Source: Marinobacter psychrophilus
GTDB lineage: Bacteria; Pseudomonadota; Gammaproteobacteria; Pseudomonadales; Oleiphilaceae
Reading direction: 5' to 3'
DNA length: 64,000 bases
Assembly (NCBI RefSeq): GCF_001043175.1
Contig: NZ_CP011494.1
Coordinates: forward strand, 1,364,001-1,428,000
The notes under the pieces were generated by a model. The model was not told the origin of the DNA. It saw nothing but the letters and a program-made list of their open reading frames with translations, and searched no databases. Positions 1 to 7,996 of this stretch are shown here, one piece after another (position 1 is the first letter of the stretch; each line of letters begins with the position of its first letter). The position numbers were made by a program, and so were the translations under genes.

Positions 1-19
1 TCGCGGCATCATTCGCTGA
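1..19 (+). CDS. lpxA: LpxA, last five codons (partial)
   Basis: Reading from base 2, the sequence encodes Arg-Gly-Ile-Ile-Arg followed by TGA at 17-19. UDP-N-acetylglucosamine acyltransferase (LpxA) of gammaproteobacteria typically ends in RGLIR, and lpxA normally sits directly upstream of lpxB, as here (15 bases before the lpxB start). The call rests on five residues plus gene order, so it is good but not certain. The rest of the gene lies outside the window. Confidence 0.75.
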
Positions 20-34
20 CCGGGTAGGCTGACA

Positions 35-1222
35 GTGCGAAACCCTGAATCCGGCATCACCTTTGGCATCATTGCCGGTGAAGCCTCTGGTGATATCCTC
101 GGTGCAGGACTGATTCGGTCCTTGCGCAAACGCTATCCCAACGCCCGTTTTGCCGGTATCGGCGGTGAAGAAATGATGGCCGAAGGCTTCCAGTCTTTGG
201 TGCCCATGGAGCGTTTGAGCGTTATGGGGTTGGTCGAGGTGCTGAGTCGTATTGGCGAACTGGTGCGCATTCGCCGCCGCCTGCTGGATTTTTTTCTGAC
301 CACCCCTCCTGCGGTGGTGATCGGTATCGATTCCCCAGATTTCACTTTGGCAGTAGAGCGCCGCTGCCGCGAGGCCGGCATACCTGCGGTTCATTATGTC
401 AGCCCATCGGTGTGGGCCTGGCGTAAAAAGCGCATCTTTAAAATTGCCAAATCCGTTGACTTAATGCTGACCCTGTTTCCGTTCGAAACCGATATTTATC
501 GTCAGCACAACATACCGGTAGCGTTTGTCGGCCACCCTCTGGCGGACCGCATTCCAATGCGACCGGACACCGCTCAGGCGCGGGCAGACTTGGGGCTGGA
601 ACTCGACAGGCCCGTTCTGGCCATATTGCCAGGGAGCCGTGGGGGAGAAGTAGAACGCCTGGGTACGCTCTTTCTAGAAGCTGCGCGCTGGTTACAGCAG
701 CGCGTCCCCGATCTGCAACTGGTGATCCCTTGCGCTAACCGTGAGCGCGAAAAGCAGATTCGTGGCATCACCGAAGCTCTGGAGCTGAGATTGCCAGTGA
801 CCATTGTGAAAGGCCGTTCACGGGAAGTCATGGCGGCTTCTGATGCGGTATTGCTGGCTTCTGGCACCGCTACCCTGGAAGCCATGCTGCTGAAAAAGCC
901 CATGGTGGTTGGTTACCGGCTGAGTGACTTAAGCTACAAAATACTGTCGCGTATGGTGCAGATACCCCACATCGCCTTACCGAACTTACTCGCTCGCCAG
1001 GAGCTGGTGCCAGAACTCCTGCAAAACGCCGCTACGCCGGAAGCGCTGGGCGCCGCCGTGCTCAGCCAGCTTGATGACACCTCAAAGCGCGAGCAGTTGA
1101 TTGAATCCTTTACCGAGCTGCATCTGACCCTGCGGCAGAACGCTGATGAGCAAGCGGCCACGGCCATTGAGGCTCTGCTGGCTGGTGGCCATAACGACAA
1201 GGCGCGATTGTTTGAAACTTGA
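35..1222 (+). CDS. lpxB: Lipid-A-disaccharide synthase
   Basis: Glycosyltransferase of lipid A synthesis, joining UDP-diacylglucosamine and lipid X into the disaccharide at the inner face of the cytoplasmic membrane. The 395-residue length is normal for LpxB. The N-terminal IAGEASGD motif, the central VGHPLAD motif and the C-terminal nucleotide-binding part with GTATLE are all present. The start is GTG at 35, the first in-frame start after the preceding gene. It follows lpxA and overlaps or abuts rnhB, the usual conserved cluster order. Confidence 0.97.
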   Translation: MRNPESGITFGIIAGEASGDILGAGLIRSLRKRYPNARFAGIGGEEMMAEGFQSLVPMERLSVMGLVEVLSRIGELVRIRRRLLDFFLTTPPAVVIGIDSPDFTLAVERRCREAGIPAVHYVSPSVWAWRKKRIFKIAKSVDLMLTLFPFETDIYRQHNIPVAFVGHPLADRIPMRPDTAQARADLGLELDRPVLAILPGSRGGEVERLGTLFLEAARWLQQRVPDLQLVIPCANREREKQIRGITEALELRLPVTIVKGRSREVMAASDAVLLASGTATLEAMLLKKPMVVGYRLSDLSYKILSRMVQIPHIALPNLLARQELVPELLQNAATPEALGAAVLSQLDDTSKREQLIESFTELHLTLRQNADEQAATAIEALLAGGHNDKARLFET

Positions 1223-1236
1223 AACTGCAGGGGCTT

Positions 1237-1896
1237 ATGATTGTGGCCATTAAAACCCCCTTTCCGCTGTTTGTGTGTGACTACCAGGGCGAACTTCTGG
1301 CTGGCGTTGACGAAGTAGGGCGCGGCCCGCTGATCGGCGCGGTTGTCACCGCCGCCGTGATACTGGATCCGGCTCGGCCCATAAAAGGCCTGGCCGACTC
1401 AAAAAAACTCAGCGAGAAAAAGCGCAACCAACTGTTTGGTGAAATCATCGAAAAAGCCACCGCCTGGAGTCTTGGACGCTGTGAAGCCGAAGAGATTGAT
1501 CGCCTGAACATCTTCCAGGCCACCATGGTGGCCATGACCCGCGCCGTTGAGGGACTGAACCCGCAACCCGAGTACGTGTTGGTAGATGGTAATCGCTGCC
1601 CTGATTGGCGCTGGCCCGCGGCGGCTGTGGTGAAAGGCGATATGCGAATAGCCGCCATCAGCGCTGCCTCCATTCTGGCGAAAGTAACCCGGGATCGCGA
1701 ATTACAGGCGCTAGACCAGCTTTACCCGGGATACGGCCTGGCCCAACACAAAGGTTACCCAACCCCGGCTCATATGGAAGCGCTGGCACGCCTGGGCGCT
1801 ACGCCCCAGCATCGCCGCTCGTTTCGCCCGGTTAGAGAAGCTCTGAACACCGTCGGCGACTTTAATCCCGACGCACAAGACGATTTGTTTGTATAA
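1237..1896 (+). CDS. rnhB: Ribonuclease HII
   Basis: Endonuclease that removes ribonucleotides from DNA by cutting RNA in RNA:DNA hybrids. The family signature [10 protein letters not shown] with its acidic metal ligands is near the N-terminus. [10 protein letters not shown], a conserved VDGNRCP stretch and [11 protein letters not shown] follow in family order. I choose ATG at 1237, preceded by AGGGG, giving 219 residues. A TTG at 1219 is also in frame but overlaps lpxB and has no ribosome-binding site. It is the last gene of the lpxA-lpxB-rnhB run. Confidence 0.95.
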   Translation: MIVAIKTPFPLFVCDYQGELLAGVDEVGRGPLIGAVVTAAVILDPARPIKGLADSKKLSEKKRNQLFGEIIEKATAWSLGRCEAEEIDRLNIFQATMVAMTRAVEGLNPQPEYVLVDGNRCPDWRWPAAAVVKGDMRIAAISAASILAKVTRDRELQALDQLYPGYGLAQHKGYPTPAHMEALARLGATPQHRRSFRPVREALNTVGDFNPDAQDDLFV

Positions 1897-1900
1897 GGCG

Positions 1901-1929
1901 TTGACAACCCGCCAGTCGGGTATTAGTAT
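1901..1929 (+). promoter_or_regulatory. Sigma70 promoter of the initiator tRNA
   Basis: TTGACA at 1901-1906 and TAGTAT at 1924-1929 are separated by exactly 17 bases. The -35 is a consensus match and the -10 matches five of six (TATAAT allowing the alternate base). It lies 56 bases upstream of the tRNA and just after the rnhB stop, so it is assigned to the tRNA. Confidence 0.85.
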
Positions 1930-1984
1930 ACGCGCACATTGATTGAGGCGAGTTTGAAACGGCGCCTCACCAATACCAGTTTGA

Positions 1985-2061
<77 letters not shown>

Positions 2062-2070
2062 TATAGTAGA

Positions 2071-2109
2071 AAAAAGCCAGATCAGTGATTCACTGATCTG
2101 GCTTTTTTT
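2071..2109 (+). terminator. Rho-independent terminator of the tRNA gene
   Basis: A 12-bp perfect stem (GCCAGATCAGTG and its complement) with a three-base loop is flanked by A-run and T-run, so it can act in both directions. It starts ten bases after the tRNA CCA end. Confidence 0.93.
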
Positions 2110-2515
2110 GTTTTTGGGGGTCAGAAAATTGGTATGACGCATGCAAACCAGCACCCTAAATTCCTTCCGCCTTTTTATTCCAGCCTACGTTTTGTAGTAG
2201 TCGATAGTGTCGTGGTTCAATGATTCCGGGTAGCGAGAATCTCAACAATTGAAAAACGGCGATTCGGGAAGAAACGATGTGGGAGCGAATCCTGCGGCCG
2301 ATGCAGTTTAGACTCCATACTTCGCAGATTTTGCAAACCAACGGTTCCCGAGTGTATCAGTAGCCGACAATGCGGTTTGCAGCTGATGAGTGCGGTCACA
2401 TGGTCTCATACGCACGCAATGTGGTTTGGGCAGTGCGGATAAAATAATTCAACCTGATCGAAAAACCGTGATGATTGAGTTCGTCTGCTCGAAAAGTGCA
2501 AGTCGATAAAACTAC
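2110..2515. other. Intergenic stretch without a recognisable gene
   Basis: About 400 bases after the tRNA terminator hold only short open frames with no family resemblance that I can recognise. It leads into the tail of a short-chain dehydrogenase and is probably decayed accessory DNA. Confidence 0.5.
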
Positions 2516-2653
2516 ATGCTCTCGAAGATTCCAAGCGGGCAATTTCCAGATTTGCAAGAAGCGGCAGCGATAATCCTGTGGCTGTGTTCAACAGAGAACA
2601 GTTTCACCACCGCTGGAGTGTTCGACCTGTCCGGCGGACGCGCCATTTATTAG
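2516..2653 (+). pseudogene. Short-chain dehydrogenase C-terminal remnant
   Basis: The 45-codon frame ends with LQEAAAIILWLCS, then ENSFTTAGVFDLSGGR and a stop. This is the standard last section of classical short-chain dehydrogenase/reductases (the helix after the active site and the final VFDxSGG strand). A TAA stop lies in frame just upstream at 2507, and no NAD-binding fold or YxxxK catalytic motif precedes it. It is therefore a 5'-truncated leftover rather than a working gene. An alternative reading as a small real protein is unlikely. Confidence 0.65.
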
Positions 2654-2690
2654 TCTTTCACGCGTCCGATGTGCTTGCCAACGGCCATCA

Positions 2691-3779
2691 TTAGCCGCCT
2701 CCACTGATCCGTTGCGCCAATTCCAGGATTTCGTCCCGGCGATTCAATCTGTTAATGAAACGCTCGGGAATTTTATCGATACCGACGCTTGCGCCAACAA
2801 GCGCTCCGGTGAGCATCGCCCGTGTCATGTTCTGACCACCGCCGTTAATTGCGTGCAGTACGGCGCTCTCGAAATCCTGTTCGAAACGCGCAGCGAGGTA
2901 GTAGGCTGCCGGCAGCTGGTGATAGATCGCGCAAGGCATTCCGTAGACGATCGATACTTTCGAAGCGGGTTCGATCGTTACGCCTGGATCGTGTGCTGCG
3001 CATGCCATGTAACCCGGGCTCAGAAGCGCGTCGGGCGATGCAAATACACCGTCGAGTGACGCTTCAATATCGCCTGGCTGTGGAGGTTGCAGGTCGTCAC
3101 GCACGATCGTGTGAAACGGCAGGTCGCCGGCTTTGACCTGCCGCATCAGAGTGCTGGAGATGTCGGCGTCGAGTCGGCGACCCTGCAGTAGCTGCGCAAG
3201 GACGGCACAGAACGCGACGGTCATCGATTGCACAATATCGCCGGACTGCGTCAGTGCCGTGTTTGACACGACGGCTTTGGCCATTCGTCGAGGCTGGCGC
3301 GCATAGCGAATAGCGAGTGGTAGCACGCGCTCGAGCGCTTCGGTGTTGTCGGCCCGCCCGGCGACGTCGCCCCAGGATCGGCCATCGCGGACTCGGGCGT
3401 TCCAGGCGTCACGAATCGACTGACTTGTGTAACCACCCGGTCCTGAGACGGGTGTGCCGTCGAGATTGGGGAACAGCTCCTCATCAAGTCGTCTGCAGAA
3501 ATCTGCTTCGTCGTAGCCGTCACAGTCGATGAGCGAGTGGGCCATCAGCAGCATCAGGATGCCTTGCTGTGACGAGTCGCCGGCTTTTGACCCTGCGTGA
3601 TAGCGTTCTGGCTGCGGATCGGTGTAATCGTCGATCCATTCGCCGTAGTCACGGACCTGCTCTTCGAGATTGTAATACCAGTGTGGGCCGAGACCAAGTG
3701 CATCGCCGACGAGTGCGCCAACGAAGGCGCCGGCTGCTCGCTGTTCGAACGAGAGGTCATTGGGGGGGGTAGGGTGCAT
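2691..3779 (-). CDS. ADP-ribosylglycohydrolase-family protein, divergent metal site
   Basis: 362 residues with the DraG/ARH fold pattern: AFVGALVGDALGLGPHWYYN near the N-terminus and a C-terminal INGGGQNMTRAMLTGALVG segment. Family enzymes remove ADP-ribose from proteins using a two-metal centre built from DDT and GGDxD motifs. Here the equivalents read GDSSQQ and GGGQN, so several acidic ligands are missing. It fits the J1-crystallin-like branch better than an active hydrolase. The start ATG at 3779 is followed within four codons by a run of eight C. GC content appears clearly higher than in the neighbouring hipA remnant, suggesting separate acquisition. Substrate unknown. Confidence 0.8.
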   Translation of the reverse strand: MHPTPPNDLSFEQRAAGAFVGALVGDALGLGPHWYYNLEEQVRDYGEWIDDYTDPQPERYHAGSKAGDSSQQGILMLLMAHSLIDCDGYDEADFCRRLDEELFPNLDGTPVSGPGGYTSQSIRDAWNARVRDGRSWGDVAGRADNTEALERVLPLAIRYARQPRRMAKAVVSNTALTQSGDIVQSMTVAFCAVLAQLLQGRRLDADISSTLMRQVKAGDLPFHTIVRDDLQPPQPGDIEASLDGVFASPDALLSPGYMACAAHDPGVTIEPASKVSIVYGMPCAIYHQLPAAYYLAARFEQDFESAVLHAINGGGQNMTRAMLTGALVGASVGIDKIPERFINRLNRRDEILELAQRISGGG

Positions 3780-4060
3780 GAGGGTCTACTCTTTCTTCAG
3801 CTTGTCTCGGAATATTACGCCTGGCCTAGGGTAGCCGGCAAGAAACGGACTTCATTGTACGCAAGGCACGTCCGAACCGTTGATTGTTATAGAGCTTCCG
3901 ATGAATCAATGTATCGTATGCAAGCATCCGATCCTGCTATTCGCAAGCTGTTGAAGTCTGCATTTATTTATCACGCTACCGTACAATAAAATCCGCTTCT
4001 TGAATGCTCAGCAACTTCTCCAATTAGCGACCAATATTCAGCGCCAAATACCGATCAAAG

Positions 4061-4528
4061 TCATGAACAGCGGTAATCCTCCCATTTTTTGAATGCACTA
4101 CTCCGGTTTGCTGGGGTGATTACCATCTCCCCAGCAAACCACGTAATAGAATACTCATTCATTACTGAGGCTGAATAGTCCGGCCCCGGATGATTGGGCT
4201 TCAGAATATATGTGGACGACGTGCCCGCTTCTGGCTTATAGATTTCGTCCTCTCCCAGATCGATCAACATCTTGTGTTGAGCTCCGGCCAGTGACATCCG
4301 CTTTGGAGAGTCTTTCTGTAGAGAGGATCTGGGAAGGTTCCTGATTCGTTGGCTCAGCTGTTCGTTGGTCAGCCTTCTGCGCCCAGTTGGGAGGTCTAAC
4401 GAACATTCGTATTCGAGTAAATTCAGAGCGCCGGCAGACTCGTTAGCGTATGAAAATTTCCAGATGTTTTCTTGCTTAGACAGGACGCCTACCGTTTTTC
4501 CGTTGTGATAAACCACCAGACTTCTCAT
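4061..4528 (-). pseudogene. hipA: HipA-type kinase toxin, truncated
   Basis: Full HipA kinases are roughly 400-440 residues; only about 140 recognisable ones remain. The N-terminal subdomain (VVYHNGKTVGVLSKQ, FSYAN) and the HipA_N core (SLAGAQHKMLIDL, ILKPNHP, SVMNEY) are present. The kinase catalytic loop and magnesium site are absent. The frame leaves HipA similarity at a 12-bp inverted repeat (4105-4140) and stops at 4061. A short out-of-frame tail continues to a stop at 4024. HipA phosphorylates glutamyl-tRNA synthetase in the known system; this copy cannot be active. It overlaps the end of the upstream hipB-like remnant by four bases, the normal hipBA arrangement. Confidence 0.85.
4105..4140. 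repeat. 12-bp inverted repeat inside hipA
   Basis: GGTTTGCTGGGG at 4105-4116 is exactly complementary to 4129-4140, with a 12-base loop. It falls just where HipA similarity ends. It has no T-run, so it is not a typical terminator. It may be a scar or a small palindromic element. Confidence 0.8.
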
Positions 4529-4764
4529 GTTTTACGGCCCGATGAGATTGGGCTTGAATCCTTAGCTTCTTGTTTTTTTTCGCGAGGTGAGAGTGGCTTC
4601 ATTTCCGTTGCTTTCAGTTGTTCGTATTTCGGCAACGCTATGTCGAATGTCAGGTGGATTCTTAATTCGTCGAGCGAGCGTATAAAACGACCGAATTCGA
4701 TTCCAAAAAAATAATTCGGCGTGTCCTTGTGTCTGCATCCATCGATCATGTGAGGCTTGCACAC
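4525..4764 (-). pseudogene. HipB-like antitoxin remnant
   Basis: The 79-codon frame ends in ATGA overlap with the hipA remnant, the usual antitoxin-toxin junction. Its middle (RFIRSLDELRIHLTFDIALP) looks like the segment that follows the helix-turn-helix in HipB-type proteins. The helix-turn-helix itself is missing, and the first 25 residues have no recognisable fold. I infer a 5'-deleted antitoxin; identity rests mainly on position. Confidence 0.4.
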
Positions 4765-4873
4765 GATCTAGCATGAAGGCCCAGCCCATAAATGGCAGTA
4801 AACGAACCATATTCCGGGTGTCGTCTACGCTATCGATGGTGCTGTTCCCTTAATGCCAACCCGTGAATCACCT

Positions 4874-6130
4874 TTAAAGTCCCATACAGTTGGCGTAGTA
4901 GGTTGTGGTTGCAGGCCAATCCGAGAAAATCCCGGTGACACCGACATCCTGAGCCAGCACATCAATCACCGTAAAGGTGTCGCCATCATTGTTAATAGCA
5001 TCGGTGATGCTCTGATGATACCAGCCACCGCCGTTATTGAGCGGCCCGCTGCGTTCCACTGTCCAGGCAATCAGGTCAAGGCCTGCAGCTTTGGCGTTGA
5101 TGGCGTATTCCGACGGTACGATCTTTTGTTTGTCGTCCAGGGTCAGCATTTTCCAGAGCGCGGGTGCCAGAATGGGAACCCCTTGCTGGACCAGATTTTC
5201 CATGTACACCATGGAAACGTTGTTCGGCTCATTCGGCTTCTGATCCAAAAATACGGCCTGGCGACCAAACTCCGGCATTTGATTGACCCAGAAGATAACG
5301 TCATCCAGTAGGAAGGACTGTGGCCATACATCTTCTGGGCTGACCCCGGCCTCGATGTATTCATTGATCATTTGGCGGGCATAGTCTTGTTGCGAATAGC
5401 CCCCGCTATAAGGCATATCTACCACTGGTGTTTTCAGTTCTGGAGTGAACTTGACGCCGAGCTCCTTGAACAGTTCGATGCTTTCGCGATGACTCAACAG
5501 GGTGCCTCGAGTTGAATACAGGTCTGTACGCCAATCGGCGGTACCGCCAAGGTACGCTTCGGGTGTCGTGGCTTCAGGGTCAGAGGCATCCATTTTCCCT
5601 CTGAGGGATTTGAATTCAGCCAGTGTAATGTCGCTGGTGCGACATTCAGCCCGGGCCGGTGTGTCGGTGGCCGGATCGGCGGGCACAAAGGGCTGGGTGC
5701 ATTTGGCGTTCAACTCCGGCACGGCCACGATGTTGGTGGTGGTGTGCAAATCATTTTGGGCATGACGACAGACCAATTCCCGGTCTTTGGTAAAGGCAAC
5801 GTCACACTCGACAATTCCGGCCCCCATTCTGGCGGCTGCAACATAGGATTCGCGGGTATGTTCGGGAAATTGCAGGGGCGCGCCGCGGTGGGCAATGGAG
5901 AAATCCGACGGTGCCAATAGCTTCGACTCGCACGCCTGCAGCGTGTTTTTCAGTTCGCCGGCATCCATATTATTGATCAGATAGTAAGGCCGGGGGCCAA
6001 GTTGAACTAACGCTTGGCTGCTTTCGGTGGCTGTGGCTTGGTGTGCGTCAGTCTTGGTATCGGCGGTGCTGCATCCGGATAGCGCCGTTAGTGAGCCGAT
6101 GAGGAGGGGCAGAGTAAACGCAAGTTTCAT
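4874..6130 (-). CDS. glpQ: Glycerophosphodiester phosphodiesterase lipoprotein
   Basis: Hydrolyses glycerophosphodiesters to glycerol-3-phosphate and an alcohol, probably in the periplasm. The signal peptide ends in a lipobox (LTALSGC), so the protein should be lipid-anchored. The GDPD core has AHRGAPLQFPEHT with the catalytic His-Arg, VECDVAFTKD with metal-binding acids, and late FTPELK and AWTVERSG segments. I start at ATG 6130 (418 residues), after AAAGGACT and directly at the signal peptide. A start at 6247 would add 39 residues with no signal character. It stands alone and is convergent with nothing close. Confidence 0.92.
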   Translation of the reverse strand: MKLAFTLPLLIGSLTALSGCSTADTKTDAHQATATESSQALVQLGPRPYYLINNMDAGELKNTLQACESKLLAPSDFSIAHRGAPLQFPEHTRESYVAAARMGAGIVECDVAFTKDRELVCRHAQNDLHTTTNIVAVPELNAKCTQPFVPADPATDTPARAECRTSDITLAEFKSLRGKMDASDPEATTPEAYLGGTADWRTDLYSTRGTLLSHRESIELFKELGVKFTPELKTPVVDMPYSGGYSQQDYARQMINEYIEAGVSPEDVWPQSFLLDDVIFWVNQMPEFGRQAVFLDQKPNEPNNVSMVYMENLVQQGVPILAPALWKMLTLDDKQKIVPSEYAINAKAAGLDLIAWTVERSGPLNNGGGWYHQSITDAINNDGDTFTVIDVLAQDVGVTGIFSDWPATTTYYANCMGL

Positions 6131-6432
6131 CACAGAGTCCTTTAATGGCTGGGTTGGGCGCCTTCCTAGGATTGCCCTGTTTTTACCACAGTGTAGTGGC
6201 CATAAACTTGGGTCACAAGGTGTCGTGGCCAAAGCCATCGTGATCATGATTTCCTTCTCTTTTAAATGAAATGACAGGGCGCTCTTTTGTTACAAGACAC
6301 CAGCACCCAAGACGTGCTAATTTCTCCATCGTTGCTTCTACTTACCTGTTAATGGCAAAAAGAAGCCGAGGATTTAACACCTCCTTTATCGTCAATCATA
6401 ATTATAAGTCCAATAGGGCGAAGGAAACGTTC

Positions 6433-7392
6433 ATGCGAATTCTAAAATATGCAGTTGCCGTATCCATGCTGGTTGTTGCGCTCCCCTTGAGCGCGCAACA
6501 ACTCTCGATCGCTACCGGTGGCACCGGCGGCGTTTACTATCCTATCGGCGGTGGCTTCGCCGAAATGATCAATAATCATATCGAAGGAGCCAAGGCGACT
6601 GCTGAAGTAACCGGCGCCTCGGTTGAAAATATGGGTCTGATTATGCGTGGCGATGCGGATCTTGCGCTTGCACTCGCAGACACGGTCTATCAAGCGTACA
6701 CCGGCACTGATAATTTTGAAGATCGCCAGATCAAGAATATTCGCGCGTTGGCGTCGGTTTATCCCAATGCCGTGCAGCTGGTGACTCTGGCGGAATCGGA
6801 TATTAAGTCTATTGTGGATCTGAAAGGTAAGAGGGTGTCAGTGGGCGCACCGGGCAGCGGTACAGAGCTCAACGTGCGGGCATTATTGGAAGCGAATGGC
6901 ATCAGCTACGGCGATTTCGAGCCGCAGCGTCTGAATTTCAATGAAACGGCTGATGCGATCCGTGATGGCGATATTGACGCCGGTTTCTGGAGTGTAGGCC
7001 CGCCGACCAGTTCAATTCTTAACCTTGCCGCAACGCGCGATATCCGCCTGATTAGCCTCTCTAGTGAAGAAGTCGCCAATGCACAGAATGAAGTAGCGGT
7101 TTTTGCGCCGTATGAGCTGGCAGCAGGCATGTATGACGGTATGGAAGAAGCGGTTCAGACCATTGGCATTCCGAACGTGCTCGTTGTGAATGCGGATATG
7201 GACGAAGAGTTAGCCTATAAGCTGACGCGACTGCTGTTTGAAAACACAGATGAGCTGATTGCTGTTCACCCCGCGGCGAACGACACCACCGTGAAGTTCA
7301 CTATGGACTCCACTCCAGTGCCTCTGCACCCGGGTGCGCTTCGTTACTTCGAAGAAGTTGGCGCTGTGATTCCGGATCGTCTGCGCCCTTAA
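6433..7392 (+). CDS. TAXI-family TRAP transporter solute-binding protein
   Basis: Periplasmic receptor of a tripartite (TRAP) importer. Signal peptide at 1-24 (ends LSAQQ), then the family opening SIATGGTGGVYYPIGGGFAEMIN and the GDADLALALADT and VSVGAPGSGTE segments. Length 319 is typical of TAXI proteins. ATG at 6433 follows AAGGAAA and begins a proper signal peptide, unlike the longer frame from 6271. It heads an operon with a DUF1850 protein and the fused permease. The substrate cannot be read from sequence; glutamate and other dicarboxylates are known for relatives. Confidence 0.93.
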   Translation: MRILKYAVAVSMLVVALPLSAQQLSIATGGTGGVYYPIGGGFAEMINNHIEGAKATAEVTGASVENMGLIMRGDADLALALADTVYQAYTGTDNFEDRQIKNIRALASVYPNAVQLVTLAESDIKSIVDLKGKRVSVGAPGSGTELNVRALLEANGISYGDFEPQRLNFNETADAIRDGDIDAGFWSVGPPTSSILNLAATRDIRLISLSSEEVANAQNEVAVFAPYELAAGMYDGMEEAVQTIGIPNVLVVNADMDEELAYKLTRLLFENTDELIAVHPAANDTTVKFTMDSTPVPLHPGALRYFEEVGAVIPDRLRP

Positions 7393-7412
7393 CTGCGAAG
7401 GGTCAACTATCT

Positions 7413-7970
7413 ATGCAAAGGCAATGCGGCACTGTTCTGCCACGCTTTGCGTTCGCCAAGCGTTTGCAGACTGCTCTGCTGTTGATTTGTTTGCCGCTCG
7501 CCGGAGCCGGGGCATCTCCCGCTCCGGCGATTTCGTCTGACCGCCTTCAAGTTGTTACTGAGCAAGGCGAAATGCTGGTCGATATCGCTGTTCTACCGGG
7601 AATGCGCTGGTGCATTGAATGGAACCACTCGGTGAAAAAATTTGCCGTGTTGGACTGTTATCGAAACGTTGCCGGTGTGATGCAGTTAGAACGAAGTCAC
7701 CAGCCCGATTTTGCGGCGGGTTTAGGCCATACGGTAGGGCGGGGTGAGCAAGTCTCTGACGGAGAAGGCGGCTACTGGATCAATGAGATTGACGAACCAG
7801 TGGTCAATAATCAATACGTTTTGCGCGTGGGCGCTAATGCGGTAAATCACCGCGTGGTATGGCTGGTAGGCGATCACCGTCGAGAAGTGAGTCTGAGCGA
7901 CCAGGCCTCGGGACAGCGCGTTACTGTTCAACTTATCAAACCCCCACCGCCCAGCGTGAATTATAAGTAA
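7413..7970 (+). CDS. DUF1850 protein of a TAXI-TRAP operon
   Basis: 185 residues with an N-terminal hydrophobic signal or anchor (LLLICLPLAGAGA) and the DUF1850 core, including the conserved WNHSVKKFAV and RSHQPDFAAGLGH stretches. DUF1850 proteins are regularly encoded between the TAXI receptor and the fused permease, exactly as here (20 bases after the receptor, 26 before the permease). The function is unknown; a periplasmic accessory role in transport is inferred from this linkage only. Confidence 0.85.
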   Translation: MQRQCGTVLPRFAFAKRLQTALLLICLPLAGAGASPAPAISSDRLQVVTEQGEMLVDIAVLPGMRWCIEWNHSVKKFAVLDCYRNVAGVMQLERSHQPDFAAGLGHTVGRGEQVSDGEGGYWINEIDEPVVNNQYVLRVGANAVNHRVVWLVGDHRREVSLSDQASGQRVTVQLIKPPPPSVNYK

Positions 7971-7996
7971 GCCAGACAACGTCTGATGAGGACTTC

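Noticed and set aside
2286..2295. CGAATCCTGC, identical to part of the tRNA T-arm, possible attachment-site copy
   Set aside because: Only ten bases, with no wider similarity, and the tRNA 3' end itself is not repeated.
3597..3989. Plus-strand frame of 130 codons over the start of the DraG-like gene
   Set aside because: Antisense to a clear gene for half its length, with no ribosome-binding site or family resemblance.
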